A DNA stretch of 64,000 nt from Atriophallophorus winterbourni (lineage: Eukaryota; Platyhelminthes; Trematoda; Plagiorchiida; Microphallidae): positions 29,065 to 93,064 of the forward strand of contig JACCGJ010010859.1 of assembly GCA_013407085.1 (NCBI GenBank), read 5' to 3'. Made by a program: the position numbers and the translations under genes. Shown here piece by piece: positions 20,671 to 33,985 of this stretch. The notes under the pieces are model-generated. The model did not search any database, was not told where the DNA came from, and saw nothing but the letters and a program-made list of their open reading frames with translations. Within the stretch, counting starts at the first letter, position 1; every line of letters starts with the position of its first letter.

Positions 20671-23600
20671 CGTTTATCAACATGAAGCTCTATTAAACCA
20701 GTCTAGAGTTTTGTTGTGAAAACATTAGGAAAACTCCCAACAGCTTAATACTATACGCTTGCAAGCAGGTGATGACTGATAAACTGTGACTAAAAATGAG
20801 TCCCTCACAATTGCTGATATTTATAATTCATTGGTACTCGACAATGTAATCGGATTTGTGTTAGAAATCTGTGCGCCGTTTATTGATGAAGCGATTATCC
20901 TGAACTTTAACCGTGATATCGATTTCTACTGTTATTTTAAAATATATTGGAGTGCACGGCAATGGGTTAATTGTGAGAGGAATCTTTCATCCAGAATGAC
21001 AATCAACCTCTATAGCAAAAGCAACGCTATTCTACTGATGTCAATGCCTTTTTAATTCAGAGTTTAACATGATCTCGGCAATAGTTGTACAGCAGTCAAA
21101 GTATGATTTCTTATCTTGTTCTTTCATTCTTTGTTTGGTTCTTTCAAATGTACCATACTCGGAGATCTACTTACCATACAACTCGGATAGTTCAGTAAGA
21201 GAGTGCGATATGTTGACAGCATTTGTTTAGGTTCTTATTTGTGTCAAACAGTGAAGGATCTCCATCAACTTGCATTACTCACTCTCTATAAAATTTGAAT
21301 GAATTTCAATGAAGCTTGTGCAAGATTCTTCCATTTTATTTTCGCTTTTGACGCGCTGCTCATCTTTAGACACATTTCATTTTATTTCTGAACTATGTGA
21401 TTATGCTTTCATAGAATCTGCAGTAATGAAACAGCTCTTTAAATACGCCATCGGTTGCATCAAGTGTAATTGAGAAATGGTCAAATTACTATTACGCATG
21501 AGGCAATAGACCTGACGCTTTTCGTAGTAGTCATCAGAGATCAAAATGTAAATATATGGACCTCCATAAATTCGTATTAGTGAGGTATCTAAGCCTGTGT
21601 TACAATCATCATATTTATTAATAAGTCACTAATGTAGGTAGCTTCTTATATTACGCGTTTCGACATCGTACTCTCGGAGTTAGACATGAAATTATTCCTC
21701 ACATTACCCTGTTTTGTATTCCAGTTCATCATTAATAATGCTCTCGCAAATATTTCCATGTGATGGTCATGAAATAAATTGTTAAAATTGAGCTTCACGT
21801 GAAAATATCTATTCCCAAATTTTCTTAGACAATTTTGAAACATATTTGCCCTATTCTCACTTATACCTCACCTCCCCTCAGCAGCTAACTATTTAAATCT
21901 TATTCTTTATTTTTTACAGGAAGAAAACTATATAATGCCATCCCGAATTTCATCATTTCAGATATCGATTATCATATTTACTTCGAGGTATTCTTGTAAA
22001 GCTTTTGTTTCCATTAAGCAATAAAGCAAAGATGTATCTCAATGCTAATTTTTTGTGTTATATTTTGTTGTCAATTTTAATGATTATGAAGGGTTTTAGT
22101 AATTGGAAAATTATGCATAGCTCAAACTTTTAATATTTGTAAATCAGTGGTTTGCAATTTTTTCACGATAACTAAATGTATCTTTGACCTAAAAGCGAAC
22201 TGTAAACAATTTTGATTACGAGTGCTAAAGAAAACTTACAGGGAACATCATTTCCGCCTGTAAATGAAATTTTAGTTATTATGAACATAGAACCATGGTT
22301 TTTGACTGAAGGTGGTGTGAATGTTTGAATATATAGCATTGTAATACCGGAAAATTTTCAAACTATGGGTAGTCGCTTACCAAAGGCATGACTTTCATTT
22401 TGGATAATTTCTAAAGGGTCGGTAAAGTAAATGATTCGAGATAAATAATTTTATTTCAAAAAATTGATTCATAATGGTTAATTACATTTTAATTGATAAA
22501 GTGTGGATATCTGAGCATGAATACATGTTCTTAAGCACTTCTACAGAAATGTGAATAAATTGTTGTGATAAAATTTCTCGAATATGAATCGCGAAGTCAT
22601 GAGTCAGTATAAACGTATGGATTACTATGTTGATAGTAAAATGATATGTTGACGTTCACATTTATGCAGATTTGTATTCTTGATAGTTATGAACTCAATA
22701 ATTAAGACAAAGGGGAGAGGTTTTCATGCTTCTTATTTTACAAAACCTTAACACAGAGGTCCTCTTCGGGCAAATGTTACTTAGTGGCGATAAATGAAAA
22801 CGCTTTCGAATTAAACAAAACAAATATGACGATTCAGCATTTTCCGGATTTGTATTGAAAACAATTTTGAAATCAATGATTCTTTGTACGTTTATTCGCG
22901 AATTTTGCATTTATTGAATATTTGTGAATGCGAACGTTGTGATCTTCGTATTCTCATGATCTAGAACACCATCGTCATTACAGTTAAGATTCGTTATGTA
23001 CGTAATCTTTAAAAGATTGACCTTTGACGTATTTGGATGAAGTGCCAACTGGAAAATTCATTCAATGTTTTTCTAAGGACTAGTGATATCTCAACCTGAG
23101 AGGTGTATCACGGCACTCAGTTTTTTATAAATCAAATGAAATTTTTCTCCCATTGGAAAATCCTAAATGTAATCTTGATTCAATTCACTCATGGATAAAA
23201 TGGAAGAAGGTTCTTCCGGGTGTGCCAGAATACTCAATAAACCCTTATATCTAACACTTACTATGGGATTGTTTAAATATATGTTTATTGTTGATTGTCA
23301 TTCACCATGTATTACAACGGCAAGTTTAGCCTACATAAAGTGATGTTGTGTACTATGTACACTTCTACCTAGCTTTTGATATGAAGGTTGAAAACACCAC
23401 CACATTTTTCATTGAAAATATGCTATTAAAATTAGTATTTATATCCCTAGTTATAAAATAATTTATGAACACGCGGTGAGCAACACATATGTGCTCCGAA
23501 TTAAATCGAATATATAAATTTACATATAAATATATAAATAACCTGGCTCATAGAATAATATCTGATATTGTCAAATAAGAAAAATCAAAATGAAGAGGTT

Positions 23601-24260
23601 CATAGGAAAAATAATAGAAATTTCAGCTCTAGTATGATTTCTATTAATAAAAATGAAAAATAAAAATTATTATTATTATTATCATTCATGAATATTTTAT
23701 TCTCACCGTAAACATCAACACATCTTGTCTCAGTGTCTGTGTGTTAGAAATTTGAAACGGGCATGATCTATAAATATCTTATTTTATTAATAGAATGATT
23801 AAAATCTATTTTCATTAATTACAATAAATCATATTGTATATATTGTTTGTTATCGCAACATTACAAAATATATCCACGATTATTTTTTATTTTTTGCATT
23901 CTATATGCTACATAAATTTGTCCAAATTAACTATTTTTTTCACTTTTGACATATGTTAAGCGTTTTGTTTTTCTTCATTGTAAAAAATTATAAACAAAAC
24001 ATTAATTCAATATTTGCTACATAAAGCAAACAAAGTCTCTAATGTTTTCTAATTAACAAAATATTTCAAATTATCAGAAACCTTAACTTACATGTAGAGA
24101 TTGAACTGATTTTGTGAGCCAATTACCCATATCATCGGGTGACTTAAAAGCAATAAATAAAATGTACTTATGAGAATAAATAAATTTGATTCCCACTTCG
24201 AAAAGTTGTTTAATTTGAGGAAAATTAACATTTTCATGAGAATTCTGGAAAGTTATTGGA
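20671..24260. other. A+T-rich intergenic DNA
   Basis: No supported gene. A frame at 20,786-21,055 (89 codons) shows no family features. A poly(ATT) run and hammerhead relics occur only further on. Confidence 0.55.
23665..23690. repeat. ATT trinucleotide microsatellite
   Basis: About six to seven ATT repeats. Confidence 0.9.
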
Positions 24261-24267
24261 TATACGC

Positions 24268-24435
24268 CTCAAGCGCTTGGTCTGGAATAACTTTGTGATT
24301 CTGATTTGGAAAGGGGGGCTATTCGTAAAAACCATATACAACAGTGGCATACATGTATAACAATGATTAAAACTATACGATTCTTATGAGGCTCACTAAA
24401 ACTGATCTTGCTATCTCCACCTGATGATTGCAGAA
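24268..24435 (+). repeat. HHR-A relic with 5' region
   Basis: Collinear with the family consensus: CAAGCGCTTGG, TTTGTGATTCTG, CAACAGTGGCATACA, TATAACAATGATTAAAAC, GAGGCTCACTAAAA, CTGATCTTG, TCTCCACCTGATGA (core 24,421-24,427). After the core the stem II / GAAA part is lost (TTGCAGAAATTC), so it is truncated and inactive. It gives the order of the unit upstream of the ribozyme. Confidence 0.65.
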
Positions 24436-27400
24436 ATTCAAAATTTTACCGAGATTAATATAATCGTTATGATAGTTGAGATTGATAGTAGATATCGAAT
24501 ATCATAGCCAAATATAGATCCTTTCTAAGCTATCTATAGAAATTCAAGACACTCAAATTCTACATTAAGTAGTGATATTCAATAAATCTCGCAAACGACT
24601 CTGAAAATGTCGAACGTGGTCAGACTGTAGTGTCCTTTCAATAGTATTGGCTTGATGTAACCTAAAAGTTCTCGACATCCAATCAGAATAAAGAAAATGT
24701 GATTTCTTTTTGATGCTACCAACAAATATAATTATTGCAACGACAGAGGTTTGAATCTGCATTATTCGGAACCTAGAACTCGAAACCCGAGAATTTGGGG
24801 TAGAAAAAAAGTCCCATTCAAGCACAATAAGAAGATAAATGAAGTACAGACATGTAAATTATAGGTAGAGCCATTTAATGAATGTGGTTTTATATAATCA
24901 TCAAGTTTTCAGGTGAAAACTGGTACTAATTCCAATCTTACTATTACTGAGGTAATGAGTTATAAGGGAAAGATTTCAACTGATATAGAATTAAGGCGGT
25001 TCTTTAATGGTGAATGTAGAATACCAATGTACGTTTACATGCTTGGATACACTCTTGGGAGTTAAATGAAGGAATGAGTGTGTGATATTCGACGTGAAGA
25101 AATTTAGGGGTCAAAATAACGATTTACGGTTAGCGGTGCTGTGAGAGATATGGTGGTTTCAACTTGGATATTCAATCATTGTATAATAAATTCCTGTAAC
25201 ATGCAGAAATCTTTTGGTGGCAATCAAAATCCTATTTAAGGAACAGTTGAATGAATAAATATTACATAAAAGGGCACAAATATCTATTGAGTCTTCTGTG
25301 TATGATTGAACGCTCAGTATACTATTCGGTTAAATAAATATACTGCATTATTGAAAATAAACAGTGTGGCAAATAAAATCTTTTTCGAGCATACAAAACC
25401 TTTAGACACCGATATGTTTTCCGTAGTTGTCCATCTGAGATCTTGGGTTCAAAACTGATATGTATGGTTTGATGGACTTCATAGCTAAAACATTCTAAAT
25501 TTTTCCGAGTTGAATTCACATTAATTTTTGTGGGACTAACTGATTAAGATGCACGTATCCTGTGGTGATGCGGTAAACATATCGAACAATAGAAAACGGT
25601 TGGTATCGCAATTTCTTTAGTAAACGATTTCTACATGCAGTTGATATCCTCCATTGTATCAATCAGATACGTTGAAATGCAGGGTGATGTGATCTAGTAG
25701 CCATAATGAACTCCAATCAGGAAAACATTTTCGCACATGCTGTCTATGCAAAATTATAACCATCTCAGAGTGAGATAGTCATTCATTCACTTCTGATTCA
25801 CCCGTAAATTTAAACTATTTATGTTCTAAATGTCATTAGTGATTCCACCAAAATCTTGAAATCGAAATATATCATCACTCTAATCAAATGCCGTTGTACG
25901 ATCATCCAAAGTACTAAGAAATTTCGAAAGATATGAACGATTTTCCATAAAACCTGTGCTGCGCTGATTTCAAATGATACAACATTCCAAAGTTTTTCGT
26001 ATGCTCAATGTCACAATGGTTACCACGACATTAGCCACAATTGGAGATGTGTGTATATGCGTCTATACTTTGCGGTATTTCAACAGTTAACTATATTGAA
26101 AACGTACGTAATCAACCAGGCTTTATGTTTTGGTGGTATCTTTGAAACCCTTTAGGTTGAAATTAAGATGGCGCATGAGAAATCATTTAAATATATGGGA
26201 CACCTATGGAATGTAAAGAGAGTAATGCTCTATACAACATTCGTTTGATTCTAGTGATTCTATCCCCATCCGGGTTCAGCGATAATCACTTAAATTCATA
26301 AATCAATATATCTTCATTCCTAGCACAACTATTAGGATTTAGAACAGCTGACGTGAAGTATTCTAACGCATCAGCAGAATGAGATTATGCAATGCTTTAA
26401 AAGTGAGTCATTTACTGGTAGTAGAAAGTCTAATTTATTCGTTGAAAATTAAAAACCATTTTACATTTTATGATTGGATGATAATAATAAGCTATGTGCT
26501 AGGGTATGAGCGCATTGATTCGATCAAAAAATAAAATATGACAGAAATCAAAATGCGAAAGTTATTTTCACTGTGATTTAGTGAAATGTGACATGAAATT
26601 GAGATCCATTCCACCAATAATGCTCACATTTGGTCCTCGATAATTCGGGTATGCAAACTGTATATAAATGAAAGATTGAAATTTTTTAAAAATATTTTAA
26701 GTGTTCATACATTTATCTAAAACGGTTCACAGAGAATGAGAAAATTGAATTTTGTTTGAAGTAATAATCATTTGCTACATGAAATATTTCCTCATGTGAA
26801 AGGTAAGCCAAGTCCAATAATCTGTGTTATGTAGGTTCCGAGACTACTACTAATGCGCGGATTGTAATAATCCATTACCGCACGATGTTTGGCATATTTT
26901 TCACATGGGGCTATATCTCCTGTTGCAAATGAGTGTTTATTCTTGAGAAAATGTCTCAAAATTCTACAGGTATTGCAAAACGTCACTACTGCTTGTGAAT
27001 GCTAGGTCATGCATACGATTACCTAATTAGTGGCAACAACCAAGAGGCCAGTCGTGTGTTTCCGTTTTGCTTTCCGAACTTTAAATAATATTCCGAATCG
27101 GATTCTGATTTTAAATTTAAGTCAATCATCTTGCTGTCATTAAAGTATAGCCGACATTCCAAACGTAGATTGTGGTACTATGTATATTCTTCACATGAAG
27201 CTAAATTTTAAGACGCAAATGAGGATTTGTCCCCGAATTCGAAACTACCAGCAATTAGAAATAAAATATATAGGGCGAGAAAAAATTTGAAAAGCATAGA
27301 AAAATCGAAAACGGAAAATACGAACAGTTCTTATAACATAATTATACCCAACACATAAACATAATTCAAACTTGTGTGTGTAAATTGATTTGGTATAATC

Positions 27401-27900
27401 AAACTTATTATAACATAAATTGCGTTGTTCCAATAAACAACTTCAAATCTACTGAATTTCCTCAGCTGACAATGTTTGTAAATACTGATAATAATACTAA
27501 TTAAAAGCATATGAATAGAGCATATTCAAATTATATGAATCAATGGTGGATTTTTAATTCAACATGTATGTATGAGAACCCGGCTTTTCAAAAGTGATGA
27601 ATAATGTTCAACCGAGTGGATAACAATGTTTAAGAATATAAATAACATACTTGTAAATAAATGTTGACTGAAACGGTCAAAAGCATTACAACATTATTTG
27701 GTAAAAATGAAAGGAATATATCGGAATAACTAATACCTGGATTTTCGTTGAAAATCGCCAAATGTGCTGTAAATCGTGAAACGAATATTCCGAATGTTAT
27801 TCACCTCCAAGTGGATTAATCATAATAATATTATTCAAGAAAAATGATGCAAGATTTCTGAACACTTCGAGAGGTAGATACGGCTGTTGTGAAATCACAA
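24436..27900. other. A+T-rich intergenic DNA
   Basis: No coding region, RNA gene or repeat could be supported. Confidence 0.55.
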
Positions 27901-27929
27901 TATACTAAAATCGCCCAATAAGAACACAA

Positions 27930-28133
27930 TTGCTGATAGAAACATCTGTAAGATACGACAAGCTCAACAAACAACGACTTTTAGAAGAGGGAAGAAATGA
28001 ATTATTCTCAGTAATCGTTCTACTATCAGTGTTATGTATATTTGCAAATTTAATATATTTGAGCTTAAAATTTATGATTCATTTTTCTATACATAATAAA
28101 TTAACCGAAGCTCGAAAATTTTATAATAATTAG
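27930..28133 (+). CDS. Possible small single-pass membrane protein exon
   Basis: A 67-codon frame without an internal ATG start. It opens with a charged segment (RYDKLNKQRLLEEGRNE), followed by one hydrophobic stretch of about 25 residues (FSVIVLLSVLCIFANLIYLS) and a basic tail ending ARKFYNN. The arrangement resembles the last exon of a small membrane protein. However, hydrophobic frames are common in A+T-rich DNA, no splice acceptor is convincing, and I recognise no family. Treat as a low-confidence candidate. Confidence 0.18.
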   Translation: MLIETSVRYDKLNKQRLLEEGRNELFSVIVLLSVLCIFANLIYLSLKFMIHFSIHNKLTEARKFYNN

Positions 28134-29680
28134 TATTTAAGAAAATATTTTAGCATCGATTTTCACAGTCGAATAATTATTCCGACATATCTTGTCATAC
28201 AAATCGGTTAGAAAAACGTTGATTTTAATATCATCTGAAAGTTAAATTAATGAAAGAAAATAACTGAGTTACATAAGACGAATTTCTGATTCCCCAAGTA
28301 TTAATTATGATTTCTTATGAGAAAAACTGTATTATTTTTACCAATTGCGATATGACATATGAGTTTTTCTATAATTTCGCAAGTGTTCAGTTTATTGCAA
28401 TAGACAGATAAATGCGGATTTAGAGTTGTAAAAATTCGTGAATGCATTTCTGCATTACAAGAAGAAGCATAGATACAGTACCTCTCTGGTATATATTTAT
28501 ATATATGTCACGCTCACCTTTAAATCCGTCACATGTAACCGCTAAATTCAAACATGTGGTTTCATGAAAAATTTTACGGATATGAAACACAAATTGTTCA
28601 TTCATGCATTTACACATTAAAGCAATATTTCGGAACAATTATTAAAACGCGGATAACTTTGGAGTGTAATATAAAGTTGGACAGTATTTGATATACTTTT
28701 TTCAATGGCACCTAGCGCATATATAGTAACTGAATTGTTTTACATGTAATTGAACTGAAAATAGCTTTTGTTAAATCAAGAAAAAAAACAAAAGAGCGGA
28801 TAAATATTTCAACGGTTTTCCATAATTATTTGTAAACTTTCTTTCAAACGAGAAGTCCGTAAACTGATACTGATATGTTGGTACATGGAATTTGTGCATG
28901 TATTGTAATATAATACATGAAAAATTGTTTAAATTATCAATGCAACTACATATATTGTTAAATAATAATTTTCTTATGAGATTGATGCGAAAATTTAAAA
29001 TGCTCCGTCTAACATTTATGTAATTTTGACAGTTGTATAAATATATTATTTATCGTACAAACTTCATCAAATGCCTAATTAAAGTTTAAACAGGTAATGA
29101 ACAGGTACAATTTTAACTAAGTGACAGGATAAAAACTTTTCTGAATAGTACTTAAAAAGGAGTATATGGCTTAGCGGTCCTCTGATTGCAATTATCTTGG
29201 AATTAATAGCATTAGTTATTTTACAAAACAAGTTGACGACATTAAAAATATGAATAAATGTTTTTAAATTAAATTGATAGTTTTCTGCAAAATTATTTTC
29301 TACTTCCTTATTCTGCTCAGATCATTATTCAATAAAACTATTATAACACTCTCCTAATACAACGAATTGTAACAACGGAATATGTCAATGAAGCTTACTC
29401 TTATAGGCAACTTGCTGGGGTCGCAATCCTGATAAGAACATTTTAGCAAAAATTAAAACGTTCATTTTTACTAATTTGCTGCGATGATATTGCATATTTT
29501 AAACCGATAAAATGGATCTTGCAATGTCTGTGCGTTCTTCAATGTAAGCTTGATACACTCAGTAGAGCAAAACATAAAGAATAGGCAGCGCAATGTTTTC
29601 CGAACTCTTACGACGAAACTAATTTTTCAGCTGCTTGAACTCATCAGTTGGAAAAGGCGTGAATATATGAAGAATGACAT
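28134..29680. other. A+T-rich intergenic DNA
   Basis: No supported gene. Positions 29,540-29,690 share scattered blocks (TTTTTCAGCTGCT and TATATGAAGAATGA) with 61,630-61,720, a weak hint of another old repeat. Confidence 0.5.
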
Positions 29681-29694
29681 GAAACATAGTTAAA

Positions 29695-29885
29695 CTTGTA
29701 TGCCACTGTTATATAGGGTTCTTACAAAGAACCAAGATGTTCAAATACAGAAGTTTAACTGTTAACTGCTTTTCCACTGTCTCAAGACTCACTGAACCTA
29801 ATCTTACTGTCTCCACCCGATGACGGCAAACAGGCAGCAACCGGTAGTGGATTGTAAGGAATGGGGATGCGAGAACAACAATACA
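29695..29885 (+). repeat. HHR-A copy with an inverted 5' piece
   Basis: 29,695-29,750 is the 5' part of the unit in minus orientation (reverse complement GTAAGAACCC and CAGTGGCATACAAG). 29,785-29,885 is the ribozyme part in plus orientation: ACTCACTGAACC, TCTTACTGTCTCCAC, core CCGATGA (U4 changed to C), CGGCAAACAGGC, GCAA in place of GAAA, CCGGTA, GTGG, GTAAG. Stem I pairs (CCAC 29,813-29,816 with GTGG 29,847-29,850; CTTAC 29,803-29,807 with GTAAG 29,854-29,858) are intact, but two core mutations predict no cleavage. Confidence 0.7.
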
Positions 29886-30300
29886 TTTACATGGAACAGT
29901 GTTTCAAATTCAAATTTGAAAGTTCACTGATTCTTTATCATTTCCCAATATTAAACATCGCACTACTGAATTCAATTGATGTGTTGACAATAGCCAGGAA
30001 TAAGCTGTTGTTATAAAGCATGATGAATGTGAGCTACAGAAACAAGTTTGTCAGGTTTGCCAGGTTCTTGCACCGATAAAACCAATGGGTATTGATTAAT
30101 ATTCTTTATTCGGGTTTCAAAGAGATAATCCTAATTTATGCGTTCAAATTTATGCTGTTAATTGTTTTATACCGTAATTTATTAGTTGTTCAAGCTTTTA
30201 CCTATTACAGCACACTCATTTGAGAAGTGTCAAGCCAAACACTGTTCATTTCTCTAATCAATTTTTAATATTATCCCGACATCAAAAAGTATTTAGATGT
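29886..30300. other. A+T-rich intergenic DNA
   Basis: Nothing supported. Confidence 0.5.
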
Positions 30301-30307
30301 ATGTGTG

Positions 30308-30452
30308 TGTTGGCCTCATTGAGTCGATCCCGACCATGGATGTACATCACAATCGCTTGAATTTTCATGTTCTACATTTTTTTGGATGATAAAATAGTTT
30401 GATTCGGGAGGATAAATCTCTCTCGCACCGCTTGCAACGGTTTTTATACTTA
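30308..30452 (+). repeat. Unnamed interspersed repeat C, copy 1
   Basis: Blocks GTTGGCCTCATTGAGTCGAT, CGACCATGGATGTACATCAC, TTTTCATGTTC, AGTTTGATTCGGGAGGA and CGCTTGCAACG occur in the same order at 37,761-37,950, and partly at 30,585-30,740 and 33,475-33,640. It is non-coding and the class is unknown. Confidence 0.6.
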
Positions 30453-30584
30453 CGATAAAATTTCACTGGAAATCCACCTATAAAAAACCAAGAAAAGTTT
30501 TCAGATATACAAAAATAAGGAAACGTTGTCACAACCACATTCTACCTAATGTTTCCATTCATCAAATATCATACAGTATGCATT

Positions 30585-30740
30585 ATTATTGTTGTTGTTT
30601 TTGGTAGATGCCGGCAATTCATGTACAATACAGTCCCACAATGGTTTTATATTTTGCAGCTTCTCGAATGAATGAGCAGTCTGATTCAATTGAATCAATC
30701 TCTTCAGCACTTCTTAATGTCAGTTGCAAGTAGATCGCGT
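30585..30740 (+). repeat. Unnamed interspersed repeat C, copy 2 (diverged)
   Basis: TTGTTGTTG..., CATGTACA, TTTTATATTTTGCAGCTTCT, GAATGAATGAGCAGTCTGAT align with the family at the same spacing. Strongly diverged. Confidence 0.4.
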
Positions 30741-31960
30741 CTTCTACAATTAGCAGCCTGAAAGCAGTATCTACGTTTTCAACGCAAACAGTCAACAGAA
30801 AGCCTATCAAACTTATTCAGGTTAATGTAAAGATCATTCATGTCTCCATTGCAAACATAGTTGTGCCGCAAGTGCGGTTTGCCTGATGGTCGACTTGGAA
30901 TAACATTTGACAAGGTGTTATATATAGTAACAATGATGAACTCGCCTAGTTAAAATGTAAGCTTGCGGCCGCTCAATGAATAAAAATCTTGCACTCCAAC
31001 CGAAAGCCTATGTATCAGTTCCTGTTGTAGTGTAAATTTCGGACAATTTACTGAACCTTAACTTTCTCAAAATAATCTGATGTAAAACAGGTTATTAGAT
31101 CAGCACTAATAGGCACCGAATACCCATAGGTTATATTAAAATTTCCCGACATTTTTATAATGGAAGCAGATTAATAAGTATGATCGAATTGAACACTTCG
31201 GTGATAAATTGACAGTGAAATATTCTTAATTATTTACAGATGAAATCCTGACTACTTTAAAAATAGCTTATGTGAAGAAAATAAAACGATAACACTTCTG
31301 AATCACAAAACTCACCTTCCCGGTTAGGAGGTTTTACATCCCCAACGTGAACTGAATTGAGGCGAATTAATTTTAATTATGAGATTCTTCATTTTAAGAT
31401 AGTGTACGATAAATTATTTACAGTTGTATTGTCAATCGGCGAAAGCATTAGACCAAACTTATAAGTCCCGGAATTATTAGATCACGATTATTTAATATCT
31501 TGATTAACATAAGCATGAACAAATATAATTTTAATGCGTCACATTGGTTTATCAATACTTCCGCGTTCGTTTCTTATAACTTGGTATGAAATACCAAAAA
31601 ATAATTTCGGTAATTATATCATTATAATTTTGAATGCTCTTTGAAGAAAAAGTAATTTTACAGCTTGAAATGGGTGTAAACATTTAAAAAATGAGTTAAT
31701 TTCCAGTTTTCGTAATTGATGTACATCACAGTCGCATGATGGTTTCATACTTCGCTAAACTTTGTTAAATATTTCCCATTCTTTTATGCGGTCTAAAATA
31801 CTATTTTGATTTAGTGTATATAAGCTTAATTGAAAATCCATTTATCTATATATGCACTAAAACTAACTGCTCTGTGCGTTATGTAGTTTTCAACATGATG
31901 CAAACATTTTGCGGAAATTGTATTCCGATGACTGGATGTGGGAAGTGTTTCCAGGTTATA
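30741..31960. other. A+T-rich intergenic DNA
   Basis: No gene. A short repeat C fragment (TTGATGTACATCACAGTCGC) is at about 31,718-31,737. Confidence 0.5.
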
Positions 31961-31964
31961 AGCG

Positions 31965-32200
31965 TTTTGAGTGCTTGACAAAGAATCAATTTGTGATTCC
32001 ATATTTGAACATCGATATTCTGTGTCAGAACCCTACTCAACAGTGACATACAAGTATAACGTTGTTCATCACTGTACCACTATTTTGAGGCTCACTAAAC
32101 CAGATTTCACTGCCTCCACCCAATGACGTCAAACAGCCAAAAACCGAGTGTGGCGTGTAAGTGATGGGTATGTGAACACCAAGATATATTTTTACCAGGT
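31965..32200 (+). repeat. HHR-A relic, nearly full unit
   Basis: The longest collinear copy of the unit: TTTTGAGTGCTTGACAAAGA, TTTGTGATTCC, GTCAGAACCCTACTCAACAG, TGACATACAAGTATAACG, TTTTGAGGCTCACTAAACC, CACTGCCTCCAC, then a mutated core CCAATGA, CGTCAAACAGCC, AAAAACC, TGTGGCGTGTAAG, TGATGGGTATGTGA. The core (position 4) and the GAAA box are damaged, so no activity is expected. It shows that about 150 nt precede and about 50 nt follow the ribozyme, consistent with a unit near 220 nt. Confidence 0.7.
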
Positions 32201-33470
32201 GTCTTGCACGCATTTCACACAGCCAAGTGAAACCAACAATTCGTTGCAAATTCTACAACATCCTTATTTACTACTTAAGCACGTGATTGAACATTAAGCT
32301 ATTGTGAGGGAAAAAATAAGCGTTTGAAAGTTCATGAATCATTCTCATTATAAAATATTGTAGAAGTATTTCCATATCTCATTCTATGATAATTATTTCT
32401 CATTAATCTTTTCAAGTAAGTAAGAATACGCACCACCTTTCTTTTTGAAGTGTCTTTGAGTACGCTTTTGTTCAATTCAATTGACAATGCATGTAGGCTG
32501 TTCAGAAAATCTCTATCAAATGTTTTAAAACTTAATTGATCAAACTCCGATGAGGTGTAACTTTCCTAACATCACAGTGTAATCTTGTGCATAAATGAGT
32601 ATGTATATTTGAAAATATACAATGTGAATCTGATTGATCCAACTAAAAACAATTGGACTTAAGTTTTAATATATCGCTTGATGATAACTCATGTTCGAAG
32701 AACGATTGCACAGTAAATATAAGTTTTAAATTCTTCTTTTTAAACAAAGTTTCGCAATCAAACGTCGTAATTCTAATTGAAACATAATGCTTATATTTTA
32801 ATATATTTATATTAAGGTAGCACCCATCAATGCAGATTTCACAAAGATTTTAATATTTGTAAATGATTTGCTTCATTCAACCTTGGACAAATAGCTATAA
32901 TATTTTATTATTCTGGCTACAATGTTATCGCGTATATGACTTTGAACGACTTACTCTCCGATTTGGTATGGTCATAAATGACTAAATAGAAAATTTAATT
33001 TATTAAAAATTGTTAGACTGTTATGATAACTGAACCACTTTTTAGTAATACAAGTATTACAAAATTTATTTGGTTTCGTTAAATCACGAATGTCATTCCC
33101 TAGAGGATGCATATTCAAAAATTGTTACAAAATAATACTGTCAAAAGTGTTCACCATCTATAAGACGGATGTAACATGTGGATGTCGTAGTACATATTCA
33201 CGAGGGTCCGTGTTCTACTGGATGTAATGTATCCCCAAGTTTTATCGAAGGTTCACAGTTAAAATCAGACTTGAGTTATAATTTTTGTAGGAAACATTAT
33301 ATACCTTAATTCCCTAGAATATACCGATGTAAAAGCTTGCCAATCCACACAGAAATCACGAACAACATTAAACATAAAAATTCATCCCTTTTCCAATTTT
33401 CTGACTATGAAAGACAGAGATGTTTATCTCATCAATGGGACATCTGTCTACTGAAAATTATTTCAATAAG
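32200..33470. other. A+T-rich intergenic DNA
   Basis: No supported feature. Confidence 0.5.
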
Positions 33471-33474
33471 GCTT

Positions 33475-33640
33475 GCTAACGTTGGCCACCATTGGTCGAT
33501 GTTGATCATGGATTCAGATTAAAAGCGCGTGTTTACTTAATGAATTAGAACGTTTCGAATGATTAAACAGTGCGACTCAGGAGAAGCAAGCTCTCCAACA
33601 GCGCATACAACATACATTCGTGTCTCGATTGTATGCTTCA
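33475..33640 (+). repeat. Unnamed interspersed repeat C, copy 3 (diverged)
   Basis: GTTGGCCACCATTGGTCGAT, TGATCATGGAT, CGAATGATTAAACAGT, GACTCAGGAG, CTCTCCAACAGCGC follow the order of copies 1 and 4. Confidence 0.45.
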
Positions 33641-33985
33641 TGTTTCATTGCAGTCCAGTAAAGTAGATAATACGCACGCGCTGTATACCATCATCATTAT
33701 CTTTACAATCAACATGTTTTTATCTCAAACACGAAAGTTTAATCGATGTTTAGCAACTGGTAATCTGCAATTGTTGAACCAATATATGTGAAATGATATA
33801 CCGATTCAAGCTAACAGTTTACAACAGTAATTATGGTAGATGGTATAGTAAGTTGACTGTTTGTCAACGCGAGTTCTTTGCAAGCCGTCTATTATCTAAT
33901 GACTGTGTTTTTTTGGAGTGAACGAGAATGGCTGCAGCGTTAGAAAGCAGTACATTCCGCACCTTGTTATTTTTCTCTCAATCAG

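Larger units (their letters stand above)
20361..20671 (+). mobile_element. HHR-A hammerhead element, partial dimer with target-site duplication
   Basis: The insert (20,372-20,660) is flanked by the direct repeat TATTGTGCGCC at 20,361-20,371 and 20,661-20,671. It starts inside a hammerhead core: CTGATGA, stem II GTGC-AAACA-GCAC, GAAA, ACCGGT, C (20,371-20,400). It then runs 223 nt to a second hammerhead whose cleavage position is 20,623. Both hammerheads are followed by the same GTGGGGTGTGAATGACGG and GCATGCAAATGAATA. The first copy lacks its own stem I 5' strand (target DNA is there instead). The second keeps stem I (CCCTAC with GTGGGG) but lost half of stem II. The structure fits a retrotransposed RNA of a tandem hammerhead monomer, as in retrozymes or Penelope-type LTRs. 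A long minus-strand frame across it is accidental. Confidence 0.75.

Noticed and set aside
20786..21055. 89-codon frame
   Set aside because: No motif, splice context or repeat support; length is expected by chance in a window this size.
32037..32249. 70-codon minus-strand frame
   Set aside because: Lies across a degenerate HHR-A copy; accidental.
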